Assembly: GCF_950023065.1 (NCBI RefSeq)
Contig: NC_088677.1
Span: 71,697,469-71,761,468 of the forward strand
Source of the DNA: Planococcus citri
Taxonomy: Eukaryota > Arthropoda > Insecta > Hemiptera > Pseudococcidae
Length of the DNA stretch: 64,000 nt
Direction: 5' to 3'
A program made the translations under genes and the position numbers. Numbering within the stretch: position 1 is the stretch's first letter; each line of letters starts with the position of its first letter. The notes below the pieces were generated by a model. The model worked only from the letters and a program-made list of their open reading frames with translations. It searched no databases and had not been told where the DNA came from. Positions 50,629 through 61,809 of the stretch are shown piece by piece.

Positions 50629-51896
50629 CGCGAAATCGGAAGTTCGAACTTTGAATTTTCAATGTAAAAATCTCGGTTCGAAAGAAAGGTACGAACTTAG
50701 CGACGATGTACAATATTTAAACTTAACAAGATCGGCTATATCGAAACGAATAAGATGTGTATTTATTTTCCAGAAGATCGAAGATCCAGCTCTCAAAGCT
50801 GAGAAAAGGTAGTAGGTATATTTCCCCTCCAATGGACGACTCATAGGGTTCCCCTTTCGATAGCTCAATGGTCATTGGATGATTTGTAATTAAAATGCTC
50901 ATTTATTTTTTGTCGAATTCGCATTTGTCAACATCCAGCGGACCATGGGCGCGGGGGGAAGGAGGAGGCGTAGTCGCGAAGCGTTCGCGTTCGAATCACC
51001 TCATTGATTCAGTCATTCACTCTGTGAGAATCGCAGAGTTGAAAATCGACTATTCAGATTTCTAGATTTTCAACACTGCCAACCACGGGCCAGAGTGAAA
51101 ACGAGAAATAGAAAGTCAAAAAATGTCGTTTGTTACATTCAAGATGTGTACGGATTCATCTTTAAACTAAAATTTCTCACAATTTTCAGTGAACACATGC
51201 ATGTTTCAAAGTACCAATGTATTCGGAATTTCATCTCCTTTAAAGTTGTTTTTTACCGAAAGCTCTAGATTCAACCGTTCAAAAGTTCTCGAAGTTAAAA
51301 GTTGCGAAAACAAGCTGCAAGCGATTAATATTGAACTTTGAGCTACAATATTAGGTATTCAAAATTTTCAGTGAGCACATAGGTACATATTTTAATCAAG
51401 CAAAATGTTTGTAATGTTATCCTCTTTAAATGAAAATATTGCATTTTTTTTCCTTGAAAAATTGTATGCATACACTTACGTTCTGATAACGCTTACTTTT
51501 TAAAACTGGATAAAAAATTGCGTATGTCATCACTGCGCAGAAGCATTTATAAAAAAACATCATTCGGAAGGTTGGCTTCAAAAATTAAAATGTTTTAATG
51601 GAATAGCTGCCCAGAGGAGAGAAGTAAATTCAGTGCACATTACTCGGCCCGAAGTGCAATTCAAAACCTAAAAATTAAAGTGGCCAAAATTTTTTTTTTC
51701 TTCATTCAAAGTTCCTCATTTTTCTTGAAAATACGTTTGCAAAATGCAAAATAATTTTTTTCAATTACTCGAATTCGAATCTTTAGTTGAAAATTTCAAT
51801 TTGAGTTGGAAAATATTTACAATTAAAAATTCCACGTGAATTTGCGAATAGCCACGTATTTCTTATACTACATACATAATATGAAAGGTTACTCAC
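50629..51896. promoter_or_regulatory. Upstream region of the 50.6 kb first exon, otherwise featureless
   Basis: The part at 50.94-51.07 kb is GC-richer (gggcgcggggggaaggaggaggcg, then attcactctgtgagaatcgc). It resembles 2.82-2.95 kb upstream of the paired first exon, so it may be a shared promoter or LTR. No core promoter motif is diagnostic. The rest is AT-rich with no gene. Confidence 0.3.
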
Positions 51897-52034
51897 CAAA
51901 TTCGTTTTATATCTGACTAGTTGAATCAGATAGTTGTCAGCTTTGACTTCACTTCTAGCTAATCTTTTAATGATTGATTCAGCTGGAATTTTTTCTAACT
52001 CGGGCCATAACTGTTGGTACCGTTTATCGACCTT
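51897..52034 (-). CDS. Clean 46-codon exon, unassigned
   Basis: An attgaatttcag acceptor and a TTTG/GTGAGT donor enclose exactly 138 open bases. The peptide KVDKRYQQLWPELEKIPAES, then IIKRLARSEVKADNYLIQLV, is helical and evenly mixed, like a genuine protein. No family recognised. It is one of the best candidates for a surviving host exon. Confidence 0.5.
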
Positions 52035-53350
52035 CTGAAATTCAATTCAAATGCAAATGATTATAAGCAAGCAATATACTACATAGTTGAATGATTAACT
52101 ATAGTGAGGTGAAATCTAAGCAAAATTATGAGATATACTACTTGTAGCATGTGATATAGAACTACTCACATGTAAATGCATGGTAATCATGTTCTCAAAA
52201 AAGAAATGAAAATTAGTCTTTGGAATGGAAAAATGTTGATCTTAGAATTACGTATATAATATAAACAGAAGATAAAATATCATCTTACTTTCTCATCATT
52301 ACTTTTGACTTTTCTAAATGTTAACCTGCAGTTTGATTTCCATACCAATGGACGACATATGCTAAAATTCAAAATACTAGACCACAATCCATACACGAAA
52401 AAGTGCTCTAGAAGTTGATTTTGTAATTTTTTTTCGGGAACCAAAAAAAACGCGCTGCCAAAATGAAGGTACCATGTGCCCCATTCAGAAAAGTGCAATT
52501 TTGAAATTTTTCGCTTGCACAAATAGGGGGTAGACCCTCAAAAAGGTGATTTTGGGGACATAGTCGGAACCACAAAAACGCGACGGGGTTGTGTTGGGGG
52601 ACTTCTCCCGATACCAAATATGTGATTTTTTTTTCCGTGACACCCTGCACAACTGCATATTATGGCACTTTGAATGCGATTTTTTTGCATTTTTGGCCAA
52701 TTTCGACGATAAAACGGCTCTTATGACCAGAGTATGGCCTGGAACCAACGGATTCTTGGGCGTGTGTTAAATGGGGACATTTGAAGCCCAACTGCGCAAA
52801 AACGGTGAAAAAATACTTGCACAACGCGATTTTATGGGCACTAATGGGTTTGTCAGCTACCCCCCCCCCCCCCACCACCGGAATTCAACAATGCATTATC
52901 TATCCGATAATATCGATGCGACCTATCAAAATGGTATAAAATTTCGCGCTGAACTCTAAAATCGCAGACATTTTTCATTTCCGCCCCCGCATGATGGCGT
53001 TTTGCCCCCAAACTGAATCCAACTGTGATATTGAACACATTTTGCACATTTCGCGTTGATGGTGAGGATTCATGTGTACGCAATCAGAATGAATCTCATA
53101 TTCGTTATTTGGGAATATTTTTGCTTCCAAATTTTTCATTCAATCTGCACCCCCCCCCCCTCCCTTTTCAAGACTATGTTTGAACATGGATTTGAAAACT
53201 TGAACATGACCTATCAAAATGGTATAAAATTTCGCGCTGAGCTCGAAAATTGCAATCATTTTTTATTTGCACCCCTCAGTGGATTTTTGCCTCCTCCCTA
53301 GTCTAAAACGGAAAAATTTTACAATATAATCGTAATTGTAAAATAACAGA
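52035..53350. other. Stretch with poly-C tracts and a diverged direct repeat
   Basis: The phrase gacctatcaaaatggtataa plus aatttcgcgctga occurs at 52920 and 53208, each preceded by a C-run (52861-52874; about 53150-53163). This is a roughly 288-bp diverged duplication. A cagggtgtcacgg-type sequence near 52653 (minus strand) looks like a transposon end but has no partner. No gene supported. Confidence 0.5.
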
Positions 53351-53351
53351 A

Positions 53352-53766
53352 CTAATCATTAAACAAATTTAAATAGAAGTTACAATTATTTATATCTAAA
53401 AAACGTAGGAGATTTCTCACATCTGCCTTCTTAGGTTCTGAAATTTCGGCGCGAGGGCCACGTCGAAAAGCGATTCTTTGAATTCTTGCTCTTGGTTTCA
53501 TAAATGTGTATTCAGTATAAGGTGCCGCTCTAAAATACAAAGATTTCACGCGAATAGATCATGTTCGTTGAATACTGAATTTGAACGTAGTTTTGTATTT
53601 TAAATGGAGCCTTCTTTTTTTTAGCCACATCCATCGGCACTTTCTGGAAAACTGGGCTTAATGCAGCATTAAAATCAAAGATGATATCGGAGTCCATGAG
53701 TACTTGAAAAGGGTTATCTTTACGACACAAAGCCATTGATTCGATATATTTTTTGGGATGGTATAT
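53352..53766 (-). pseudogene. Arthropod transposase-like family, C-terminal part (copy 7, 3' segment)
   Basis: Frames read MALCRKDNPFQVLMDSDIIF, then DFNAALSPVFQKVPMDVAKK, then after a shift MKPRARIQRIAFRRGPRAEI and PKKADVRNLLRFLD. This is the family's C-terminal region (basic K-K-K/R stretch and a final K-x-x-D-V-x-x-L-L helix). It continues, across the solo LTR, the catalytic fragment at 54715. Confidence 0.65.
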
Positions 53767-54686
53767 TGTTATGTTCTCAAATGATTTAACTCGATTTTAT
53801 AAAGCTCTTTTATTATAATTAAAATTACCTTGGATAAAAATATTACAATTAAATAAATTCACTCGCGATTATTATAATTTAAGTAAATAAAATTTGATTA
53901 ATTCACAGTTGAAATATTAAATTCGCGAAATAGCACCAATTGAAAGTTGAAGAAAATTACATAAAATGAAGTTCACGAAATATTGTAAAATTATATTAAT
54001 TATCAAGAAAAATGCAAGAAAAGAATTCGCACAACACACAAAAAATATGATTAGAATAAATAGAAAAGAAATTTATAAAGATTAGTAAGATTTAGAAAAA
54101 GATTCGGAAGAGATGTTAAGTTTCACCAGTTTACTATACAAAAATTATAAAAGAGAATAAGCTCGGAGAGCTTTTCTTAAGACAACTGTATGTACAAGAG
54201 TTATATGAGAACTGATCAACTGTCATCAGACAAAAATCTCTGGTTATCTTGAGTGAAGTCTCCCTTCACTCTTCAATCATAGACGGCGACAATACTTTCC
54301 TCTTTCCCCGGATTAATAATTTAAGGGGAAAAAATGCATGTGAAGGGTAAAGAGAGAAGTAAAATTACAGGGGTGAAAGGAGAGAAAAAGTGGACAGAAG
54401 AGATAGGAAAAGGTTAAATCAAAAGTATTGTACCATTTTATAGCCTATAAAATGTACCCGATTTAACTTACTTAAAGAGAAAAAATGTAAACGTATGTGA
54501 AAACAGAAAAACTGTGGTTATTAAGGAGATTGACAAGAGAGATATAGATATGCTCGCCATATCTATATTTATATGACAAAGGGGATGATACGTTGGTACG
54601 TTTGTATCAATCAATAGTAATGCACTAAAATGCATACGCAACTTAATAGTACGTAGTTGCTATTACGTAGTATTGGCAACTTAACA
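53767..54686. mobile_element. Solo LTR, 920 bp, with 4-bp target duplication
   Basis: It begins TGTTATGTTCTC and ends GGCAACTTAACA, with ATAT immediately outside each end (53763-53766 and 54687-54690). There are no internal element sequences. It separates two parts of the transposase-like copy 7, which join sensibly across it. The TG..CA ends and the TGTTATG start fit a gypsy-type LTR left by recombination between two LTRs. Confidence 0.8.
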
Positions 54687-55430
54687 ATATATTAGGTTTT
54701 CTTTTAATTGATTTTCAAAACACACCAAAGTTTCTGTCACATTGTGAGAAACTATGACCACGAACTGGAAATATATAAGTGACATCCCTGTTGAAATATT
54801 GCGTTAAAAATGACGCAAACATACACATTGTAGTGTTCTTGTTCTGTCCTCCTGCCGCATCACTGAATAAAGAAAACTTTTTTATATCATCCTGCATGGA
54901 TTTCTTCAAAGCATCAAAAACGAACGAAGCAACAGTATTAGCATTTTTTGGGGAATCTCCTTCCATTAAAAAATACATGAACGATTGTCGGTGATGAACA
55001 ACAATATAACCATAGGAGTATTTTGTAAAATTGAACACACACGTTCAGTTTTGGCCGAGGCAAATTTTGCGCTTAATTGAATTCAACTACCAACAAACTG
55101 GAATCAGTTTCAGCAGCGTCAATGATTCGTTCTTTCAACGTAGTATATTTCTCAAGTGCCAATTTATGCTGGAGATATTCATTAAGACAGGCATCATTCG
55201 GATCAATTGCGAGGGCGGCTTCACATTCGGCGCAATAATCACATTGGTCTGATTTTGGTTGATGAAAACCATAGTTTAAATATGATATCTGAAATATTTG
55301 TAGTACGTTTCATGGAACATTTCCCATCAAAACTTTCTTCATACCACTCCAAAAAAGATCTGTATAACTTGGTGACGGTCAGATCCGGAAAGAAATTGAG
55401 AAGAAAATAATTTTCTTCTCAATTTCTTTT
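54687..55430 (-). pseudogene. Arthropod transposase-like family, central and catalytic part (copy 7, 5' segment)
   Basis: From 55430 down: FLPDLTVTKLYRSFLEWYEE, MKRTTNISDIIF; frameshift; QPKSDQCDYCAECEAALAID, LQHKLALEKYTTLKERIIDA, a lost strand with a stop (VVEFN*), then HHRQSFMYFLMEGDSPKNAN, KFSLFSDAAGGQNKNTTMCM and YIFPVRGHSFSQCDRNFG. The S-D-x-x-x-G-Q-N-K-N and V-R-G-H-S-F...D-R-x-F-G blocks carry likely catalytic acids of a DDE-type fold. Together with 53352-53766 this is the longest copy in the window. Two frameshifts and one stop. Confidence 0.75.
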
Positions 55431-55815
55431 TTCCTGAGATTGATTGTTTCAAAAGTAACAGGCTTCCCAGAATAATTGTAATTCCAAAACTATATTGATA
55501 ATAGTCAACATTAAATTAAAAATAATTGAAGTCACACTTGATCCACCTCCTGCTCCTCTAGTACCTGCTCTGTAATCCACACTGCGTAATCTTTAACGTA
55601 GAATGCTGCATACTCAAAGGGGATGATATTTTTTCATATCAAATCCACCAAATCCCGCTTCTTTGAGGTTGAAATTGGGAGCCGATCAAGGTAAGCATCT
55701 TTCGTAAGTGCAGATGGCATTTCTCAAAAAGTTATCGTTGGTTGTCTCTTGCCATGGATGTCCTCTCAGTCGAACAGTTTTCTTGGTCATATTCATTTCA
55801 TAAAATTTAAAATGA
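55431..55815. other. Spacer with a short repeat
   Basis: ctgagattgattgtttcaaaagtaacaggc(t)tcccagaat (55434-55473) recurs at 60.24 and 60.61 kb. No gene is seen up to 55.8 kb. Confidence 0.45.
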
Positions 55816-55819
55816 GTAA

Positions 55820-55970
55820 TCGTTGTGTGACGTTTTTTTTCTGTCACACTGACAATATGAATGACCTGAGCCTGGGAAAATCTGTTCGAATGCCAGTATT
55901 TATGGGTAGATTGTGTAATGTAGATACCCAGTTATGCTTGTAGCCTACATAATTAATAACTTTAATTCCT
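55820..55970. repeat. Dispersed repeat (partner 59665-59800)
   Basis: The block tgtcacactgacaatatgaatgacctgagcc through tatgcttgtagcctacataa is almost identical in both places, same orientation. Confidence 0.88.
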
Positions 55971-55982
55971 CTAAGTGTCTTT

Positions 55983-56625
55983 CTACATAGGAGGCAACGA
56001 GCAACGAGCAACTAGCAACAAGCAACTTGACAAAATTGAAGCAACTTTGTTGTTTTTTTCAAAAAACCTTCCCTACACAATAAAGCAATATGAGACCAGC
56101 TCAAAACGCGAATGTTGTGTGCAATGCCAAAAAAAAGTTGAAAATTTGTAAATAAAAACATGAAAAATAGATAACTAAATGAAAATCAAATAGCATTTTT
56201 CTGATTTTTCTGTCTTTTAGGTGTTTTTTTCCACTTTAAAATGAATAATTTCATCGATATTAATGACCGCAGTGTTGTCTTTATCTTTCAAACAGTATTG
56301 TTCGCAGGTCATATCCCATAGGGTTCGTTCGGCTTGCACAAGAGAGATAAATGAATTTTTGACGTCTTTGTCAACAACTACTTCACTTTCTGTTTGATCC
56401 ATTTCAGAATCCATTACTCAATTTTTAACAAACAAAATATAACTACAAAAAACTCGATGAAATATCACAATTACCACGAGACAAACAGATAAGGTGGTCT
56501 GGTACACAACAGTTGATAAGATGGATTTCATTTCAGGCAACACAGGCAACATAATCAAACTATTTTGATTATGTTGCCTGGTTGCTCAAGTTGCTTGTTG
56601 CTGTTGCTTATTGCCTCCTATGTAG
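55983..56625. mobile_element. 643-bp inverted-repeat element, probably PIF/Harbinger-derived
   Basis: The ends read ctacataggaggcaacgagc and, from the other side, ctacataggaggcaataagc. The repeat goes on as gcaacaagcaacttga with small indels, about 45 bp in all. The termini are built of gcaac repeats. A perfect 17-bp hairpin with a 4-base loop lies at 56543-56580, near the right end. It encodes a MADF-like start (next entry), which points to the accessory gene of Harbinger elements. The target duplication is unclear. Confidence 0.75.
56217..56414 (-). CDS. MADF/SANT-like accessory ORF start
   Basis: A 65-codon frame contains VVVDKDVKNSFISLVQAERT, then LWDMTCEQYCLKDKDNT and NIDEII. The pattern F-I-x-L-V-x-x-x-x-x-L-W-D-x-x-x-x-x-Y, then a 15-residue gap and an I-x-I, is that of the first two helices of a MADF domain. 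It lacks the A-W before the second helix and ends early. PIF/Harbinger elements encode such DNA-binding accessory proteins. Found entirely within the inverted repeats. Confidence 0.5.
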   Translation of the reverse strand: MDSEMDQTESEVVVDKDVKNSFISLVQAERTLWDMTCEQYCLKDKDNTAVINIDEIIHFKVEKNT

Positions 56626-57231
56626 ATCGCGACTAATAATTTGAGTTGAACAATTTTGAAATTGAAATATTGGTCACCTGATTGTAATAAAATATGATCA
56701 CATACCTATACATCATATTATATGTTAGACTTCAGGGAAGACTTTATTCTTCCATAAACATATCCACTGTACAGCTAAGTAATCGGCCGGAGTTATATCC
56801 ATTTTCCGCTCACGGCTCGGATTAATCAACTGGGCATCGTGTCGTTCTCGATTGAACTTAAAAATCATTGGTTAACGCGATATCCACTCTAATTCTGTTT
56901 CTGTTCATACTCATAGCAACATTTCTAAAAAAAAAAAAAACGCTCAAAAATATAAAATAAGACCACGTCTTCATGAAAAGAAAATCTTTGTTGCGAAGTT
57001 GATCTCTTTTAGCTTTTAGGTAAAAGAGTACACCTAGTAATTGTAAAAACACAATAAGGAAATGAAAAATATTTCAGATTGTATTGAACGTGTAGGGTAT
57101 GTCAGAAATTGTACCAAAAAACAACATTACCCATTCAGTAACTTACTACTCAGTATATCATCTTTTTCTTTTAAATTTCCTATGCTCACAACATGGATAA
57201 TTGGATACCTAAATGAAAACAAACACTTTGC
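56626..57231. other. AT-rich spacer
   Basis: A short A-run at 56928-56940 and no motif-bearing frame. Confidence 0.35.
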
Positions 57232-57440
57232 TAGCCAAAAATAATGTATTCGACTTGAACAAATAAAACAACGAATAAAGCATATGTTTTTACATAATTC
57301 ATATAAATGAAAAAAAATATATCAGATCAAAGGAAATTATCTAGCCAAAAATAATGTTTGTATTGTATTCGACTACAACAAATAAAACAACGAATAAAGC
57401 ATAATACTTGTATGTTCTACATAATTCATATAAATAAAAT
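57232..57440. repeat. Tandem pair of the dispersed repeat seen at 49.3 kb
   Basis: Two units start tagccaaaaataatgt at 57232 and about 57342, each with caacgaataaagcat and acataattcatataaat. Confidence 0.75.
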
Positions 57441-57513
57441 AATGTATCATATTCGAGTACAACAAAATATAAAACGAGGAATAACCTAGCTGATGTTATT
57501 TTTCGGTATCATA

Positions 57514-58463
57514 CAGGGTGTTCCAGAATAACCTTTCACATTTGTTTTTCTTATTACTCTGAGAGAAAAATGTTTACAAAAATTCTTTTACAACCAAAAT
57601 GAAGTAGAAACATGCCGTTTTTAGACCGTATATTTGAGTTTCCATTAAAAATCAAGTTTTAAAAATTTTTTCATCGAGATATTTTCCATCATTTTTGACA
57701 CATTCAACCGAACATTTTTTCAAATTATTGAACACTTCTCTTCCTATCAGTCTCGACTCACGATTAAGATTACCTAGAAGATGTTTCAGAGTCCTAGATT
57801 CATCCTGATACACTTTTGACTTGAGGTAACTCCATAAAAAAAAATCATAGGCTGAAAAATCAGGGGATCGAGGTGGCCTTTAAATTTCTGTGTTCAACGA
57901 AATTATTCAATGTCCAAAGTGCTCACGCGCTAAACATATTGTGTTGGTCTCTGAATGATAGGTAGCTCCAACATGTTGGAACCAAGTAAGTAACTCTATT
58001 TTATCTGCCTTTCAGTTCAGGAACAAGAAACTTGTTCAACATTTTGCCTTACCCCTCACCATCACTGTTTCATTAAACACACATGGTCCCACTACACCAA
58101 CTTTAGCCACGCCCAACCAAACAGTCAACTTGACGGCGTGTAGAGGTTTCTCGAGTATTATCAAAAGATTCTCTGTACACTTGAAGCGCACATTCTGTAT
58201 ATTCACTTCACTCTTTAGATAAAAATGAGCTTCGTTACCGATGAGTAAAGAGTGAAGGGGTCCAGGAGTCTTTATTTTTAAAAAAAGACCTTCACAGTAA
58301 ACGTACACTGTACAGCCATCTACTTCTCCAGGACAAAAAATAACTATTGAAACATAATTCGGCATGCTTTGGCTACCTAGAACCGCCTTTACCATTCCCC
58401 TAGCTCCACTTGAACACAGATCAGTGGTTACCAAAATGTGAAAGGTTATTCTGGAACACCCTG
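57514..58463 (-). mobile_element. Truncated Tc1/mariner element with perfect 30-bp TIRs and TA duplication
   Basis: Both ends read cagggtgttccagaataacc and continue identically for 30 bases. TA flanks both sides (57512-57513, 58464-58465). The minus strand encodes a broken transposase. At 950 bp it is shorter than a full element; the part that would encode the N-terminal helix-turn-helix is missing. Confidence 0.92.
57650..58430 (-). pseudogene. Mariner-type transposase, catalytically dead
   Basis: In order: LLIGNEAHFYLKSEVNIQNV, EKPLHAVKLTVWLGVAKVGV; after a frameshift WFQHVGATYHSETNTICLAR, RPPRSPDFSAYDFFLW and LKSKVYQDESRTLKHLLG. The family signature is S-D-E-A-H-F, then Q-Q-D-G-A-x-x-H, then S-P-D-L-x-x-x-D-F-F-L-W. 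Here the first Asp is Asn (GNEAHF) and the second is Val (QHVGAT); only the third is kept. Two stops are also seen. Transposition by this copy is not possible. Confidence 0.85.
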
Positions 58464-58469
58464 TACTTT

Positions 58470-58700
58470 GAATAAATCGGCGGTATTGGCGTATCCGCAT
58501 CACACGGCGAGAAGAGAAATGCTTCGGACTCGTAATTGCATTCAATTCTATCGGATCAGCGGCATTCTCGGTTTCTTCGATGGACTTCGACGCATAAATT
58601 ATCAATTGAACATTGATAATTCGGTTGATTCTTTCGACTTGCCCATTGGCACATGGGTGTCGAACGGCGACGCGGTGCGGCGTTAACTTTAAAATGAGAA
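58470..58700 (-). pseudogene. Ty3/gypsy integrase fragment beside the mariner
   Basis: Minus-strand reading TPHRVAVRHPCANGQVERIN, then RIINVQLIIYASKSIEE. This is the gypsy integrase block H-P-x-A-N-G-Q-V-E-R-x-N-R, whose E is the third catalytic acid. It is unlike the integrase at 22-39 kb (FNGLVEKN), so a second gypsy lineage is present. The mariner sits at its downstream end and probably inserted into it. Confidence 0.75.
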
Positions 58701-59030
58701 CAGGAAGAAAATATGACGTATTTATGCACTATATATTCATATTCCATTGCTCTCAAACTCACCAAACACGACGAAGCTGGTAAATTACTCAACAGCGCAT
58801 CATTTACAGCTTGAACACTGTACAAAACTTCCTGCGGTTGCAAACATGACAAAGAATTGTCCAAATCGCTCTAAGCAACAACAAAATATCATTATAATGA
58901 AAACAGAAAGAAAATATGACGTTCTGCGAGTATTAGCAGAACATGTTGGTACTAATTTTTCACTTATCAGGGTAAAACCAAACACTCTTTTAAAAAAATT
59001 GAAAGTACTTCCGGCGCATGTAATAACATA
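58701..59030 (-). pseudogene. Possible coding remnant upstream of the integrase fragment
   Basis: A minus frame reads MDNSLSCLQPQEVLYSVQAV, then NDALLSNLPASSCLVSLRAM. It could be exon sequence but no family is apparent. The block gcagaacatgttggtactaatttttcac at 58.94 kb is shared with 49.57 kb. Confidence 0.25.
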
Positions 59031-59660
59031 ATTAATACAGATAATAACATTAAATACCTAGATAATTTAAAAAAAAATTATTTATATAAAAAGCACTATA
59101 AGAAAAACGGCAGGGTTTTCAAAAAAAGTATTTTGCAACATTTCTTCAAAAAGTTTTATTTTCTTCGACAAAATCACTCGAAATAAGTCTAAGTAAACAA
59201 TTTGTAAACAATAAACAGTATCATGAACAAACTTAAAGTAATTTCAAGTACAAAAAAGTACAACAAGTAGGAATAAACAGAATCACTGCCAAACTTAAAA
59301 AATAATATCAAGTACAAAAAAGTACAAAAAGTAGGAATAAACAGTAGCATTACCAAACTTGAAATAATTAGACAAACAGAATCATTACCGAATTCAAAAA
59401 AATTAGACAAACAATCATTACCGAAATTTTTTTTTACCTTCGAAAATTTTCATTTTTTTCACAACAAAATGACTTTGGAAACTAAATTAATCAAAAAAAG
59501 TAAACAATAAACAACACATTAGGGAGTTCCTCCACACAGACTTAAAAAAATCTGCATGTTGCTCATTCTCTACATACTTAACAAGTTCAAGTTTATTGAA
59601 AAGGATTGTCTCTAGCTTCCAGCATTATACATATCAAGATGCTTTTTAAAATTAGTACAT
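59031..59660. repeat. AT-rich stretch with simple local repeats
   Basis: aagtacaaaaaagtacaa(c/a)aagtaggaataaacag occurs at 59246 and 59310, and aattagacaaaca(g/a)... at 59368 and 59400. No gene. Confidence 0.5.
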
Positions 59661-59664
59661 AATC

Positions 59665-59800
59665 GTTGAGTGACGTTTTTTCTGTCACACTGACAATATG
59701 AATGACCTGAGCCTGGGAAAATCTGTTCAAATGCCAGTATTCATGGCTAGACTGTGTAATGTAGATACCCAGTTATGCTTGTAGCCTACATAATAACTTT
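59665..59800. repeat. Dispersed repeat (partner 55820-55970)
   Basis: See the partner; the copies differ mainly by an 8-base gap near the end. Confidence 0.88.
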
Positions 59801-60067
59801 AATCCTTCAAAATAGTGTGCATGAATGCAAATTAAATTGAAAATCAATAAATTTTGAGAAATCTCAAGACTAAACACTCGAATAAAATTAAGTATTAATC
59901 AACTTCTGACGATGAAGTTGAAAAGTTGAAAAAATGAGAATTACTTACTGAGTAGAACAATTTTGAAATTAAAATGTTACATAGGAACCCTTGTGTGTTT
60001 TCTTTTTAATAATTCGGCCTTCCTTAGGCCTATTGTACAGTGCTTGAGGTTGAGACTGGTTTTGATA

Positions 60068-60656
60068 TTTCACATCTTTTGAGTTATTCCCTCTTAAGTT
60101 TGCTTCTGTCAAACGTTTCAGAATCTGTCCTATTGTAGTGAATCTTATTAGGTTAGGTAAACAGGAAACATCATTCCTCTGAAGAATACTTACTCTGCCT
60201 ATATAGAATTTTTTTCTCCATTTCTTTTTTTCTGAGATAGATTGTTTCGAAAGTAATAGGCCTCCCAGAATTATGCGGGGTTGTCGCATGGATCATAGTT
60301 GTTTAAATTGGGTAGTGATCCGTAGTCGTCGTTTATCGTTGGGTGCACTATTGCCATTGGCACTGGAGTATTGAGCCTCAGGCACCCCGGAGCTGACCAA
60401 ATAACTATGTCGTTAAAGAAATCATCGATTTTTGAGATTTCACATCTTTAGTAGAGTTATTCCCTCTTAAGTTTGCTTCCATCAAACGTTTCAGAATCTG
60501 TCCTATTGTAGTGAATCTTATTAGGTTAGGTAAACAGGAAACATCATTCCTCTGAAGAATACTTACTTTGCCTATATAGAATTTTTTTCTCAATTTCTTT
60601 TTTTCTGAGATAGATTGTTTCGAAAGTAATAGGCCTCCCAGAATTGTAATTCTAAA
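60068..60656. repeat. Direct duplication of about 210 bp, 373 bp apart
   Basis: Block atttcacatcttt...ctcctgaagaatacttact..., ending gcctcccagaatt, lies at 60068-60283 and again at 60438-60652 with a few changes. Between the copies a minus frame reads MAIVHPTINDDYGSLPNLNN and stops, like a polyprotein tail. Confidence 0.85.
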
Positions 60657-61809
60657 ACTATAATTTGATAATAATTATGATAATTAAGATTTCTACTTGG
60701 CCTATTTTCAATGTTGCCTTCCATCACATCTCAGCAATCAAGCATAGTAATGTAGGTATTGATGATGTTTCTACCATAACTGATTAGAACAATAAAAAAA
60801 AAAACAAAGATTTAAAAAAATATAATTTAAATAAATATTTTATTAAAATAATATTTATAAATAATATAATAAATTAAATTCAATTGAAATAATTTAAATC
60901 TTTATAATTTATATAATAAACTAATGTATTATCAGTTAATAATAAGTTTAAAAAAATTGTTTCCAATGATGTTATAATGTAGTGGTAGATGTATATAAAG
61001 CCTACCTAATCAATATTTTGTTGTTGTTGTTTTTTTGTAATGCTGTAATTCATTGTTTCATGTGTTTATTTGTTTTATTTCTTGGGATGTGAAATGATTA
61101 AATATATGTACTTACTGCATTTTCTCGATTTTACTTACTTTATTCATCTGCAACTGTCGGCATGATCACAAAACCAGGTAAGTTGGTGCGAAATAAATTA
61201 CATACAATTGATGAATGATCAACGGAAGATTCCTTTGAGTATAGCTTGGTAGGTCTACCTACAAATATCAAAGTGAGACAAACGCCACAGGGTTGATTCT
61301 GAGCGATTTTTATGGGAATTCTAGGTTTTTGGCCGGAATTTTAATACTTTTTTCGATGGATTTCATGCCACATTTTTAAAAAATCTTGTAATTACAACTA
61401 CTCGTAATGTGCTATTGTGATACGATGAGATTATTCAAGGTTAATTTATTTTATTTTCGTTTTAGGCAGAATACCAGACAAAAATACATAGGTATATGCA
61501 GAACACAGATGGATTACAAATAAACATGTCACCTGGCTGAAAATAATCACAAACGCCATCGAAATATCAAATTTACAACAGCTAATTTGAAAATCGAAAA
61601 CAAACTCCATAATGCGAGATAAATATTCGCAATGTCGGAAACCCCTTCAAAAATACTCCATATGCAATTTAAATGACCGATCGAGATCAAAACACGACGA
61701 TTTCATCATTATTAGTAAATTCCCCTGCAAACAACACAGTAGACAACCAAAATCACTCCTATATTGGCCATTTCACTCGAAAATCCAGTTCAGATTTTTC
61801 AACAGACAT
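60657..61809. other. AT-rich stretch without supported gene
   Basis: Simple AT-rich DNA at 60.79-60.96 kb; nothing coding in the rest. Confidence 0.45.

Noticed and set aside
52640..52665. Mariner-like end (cagggtgtcacgg on the minus strand)
   Set aside because: No TA next to it and no matching opposite terminus within reach.
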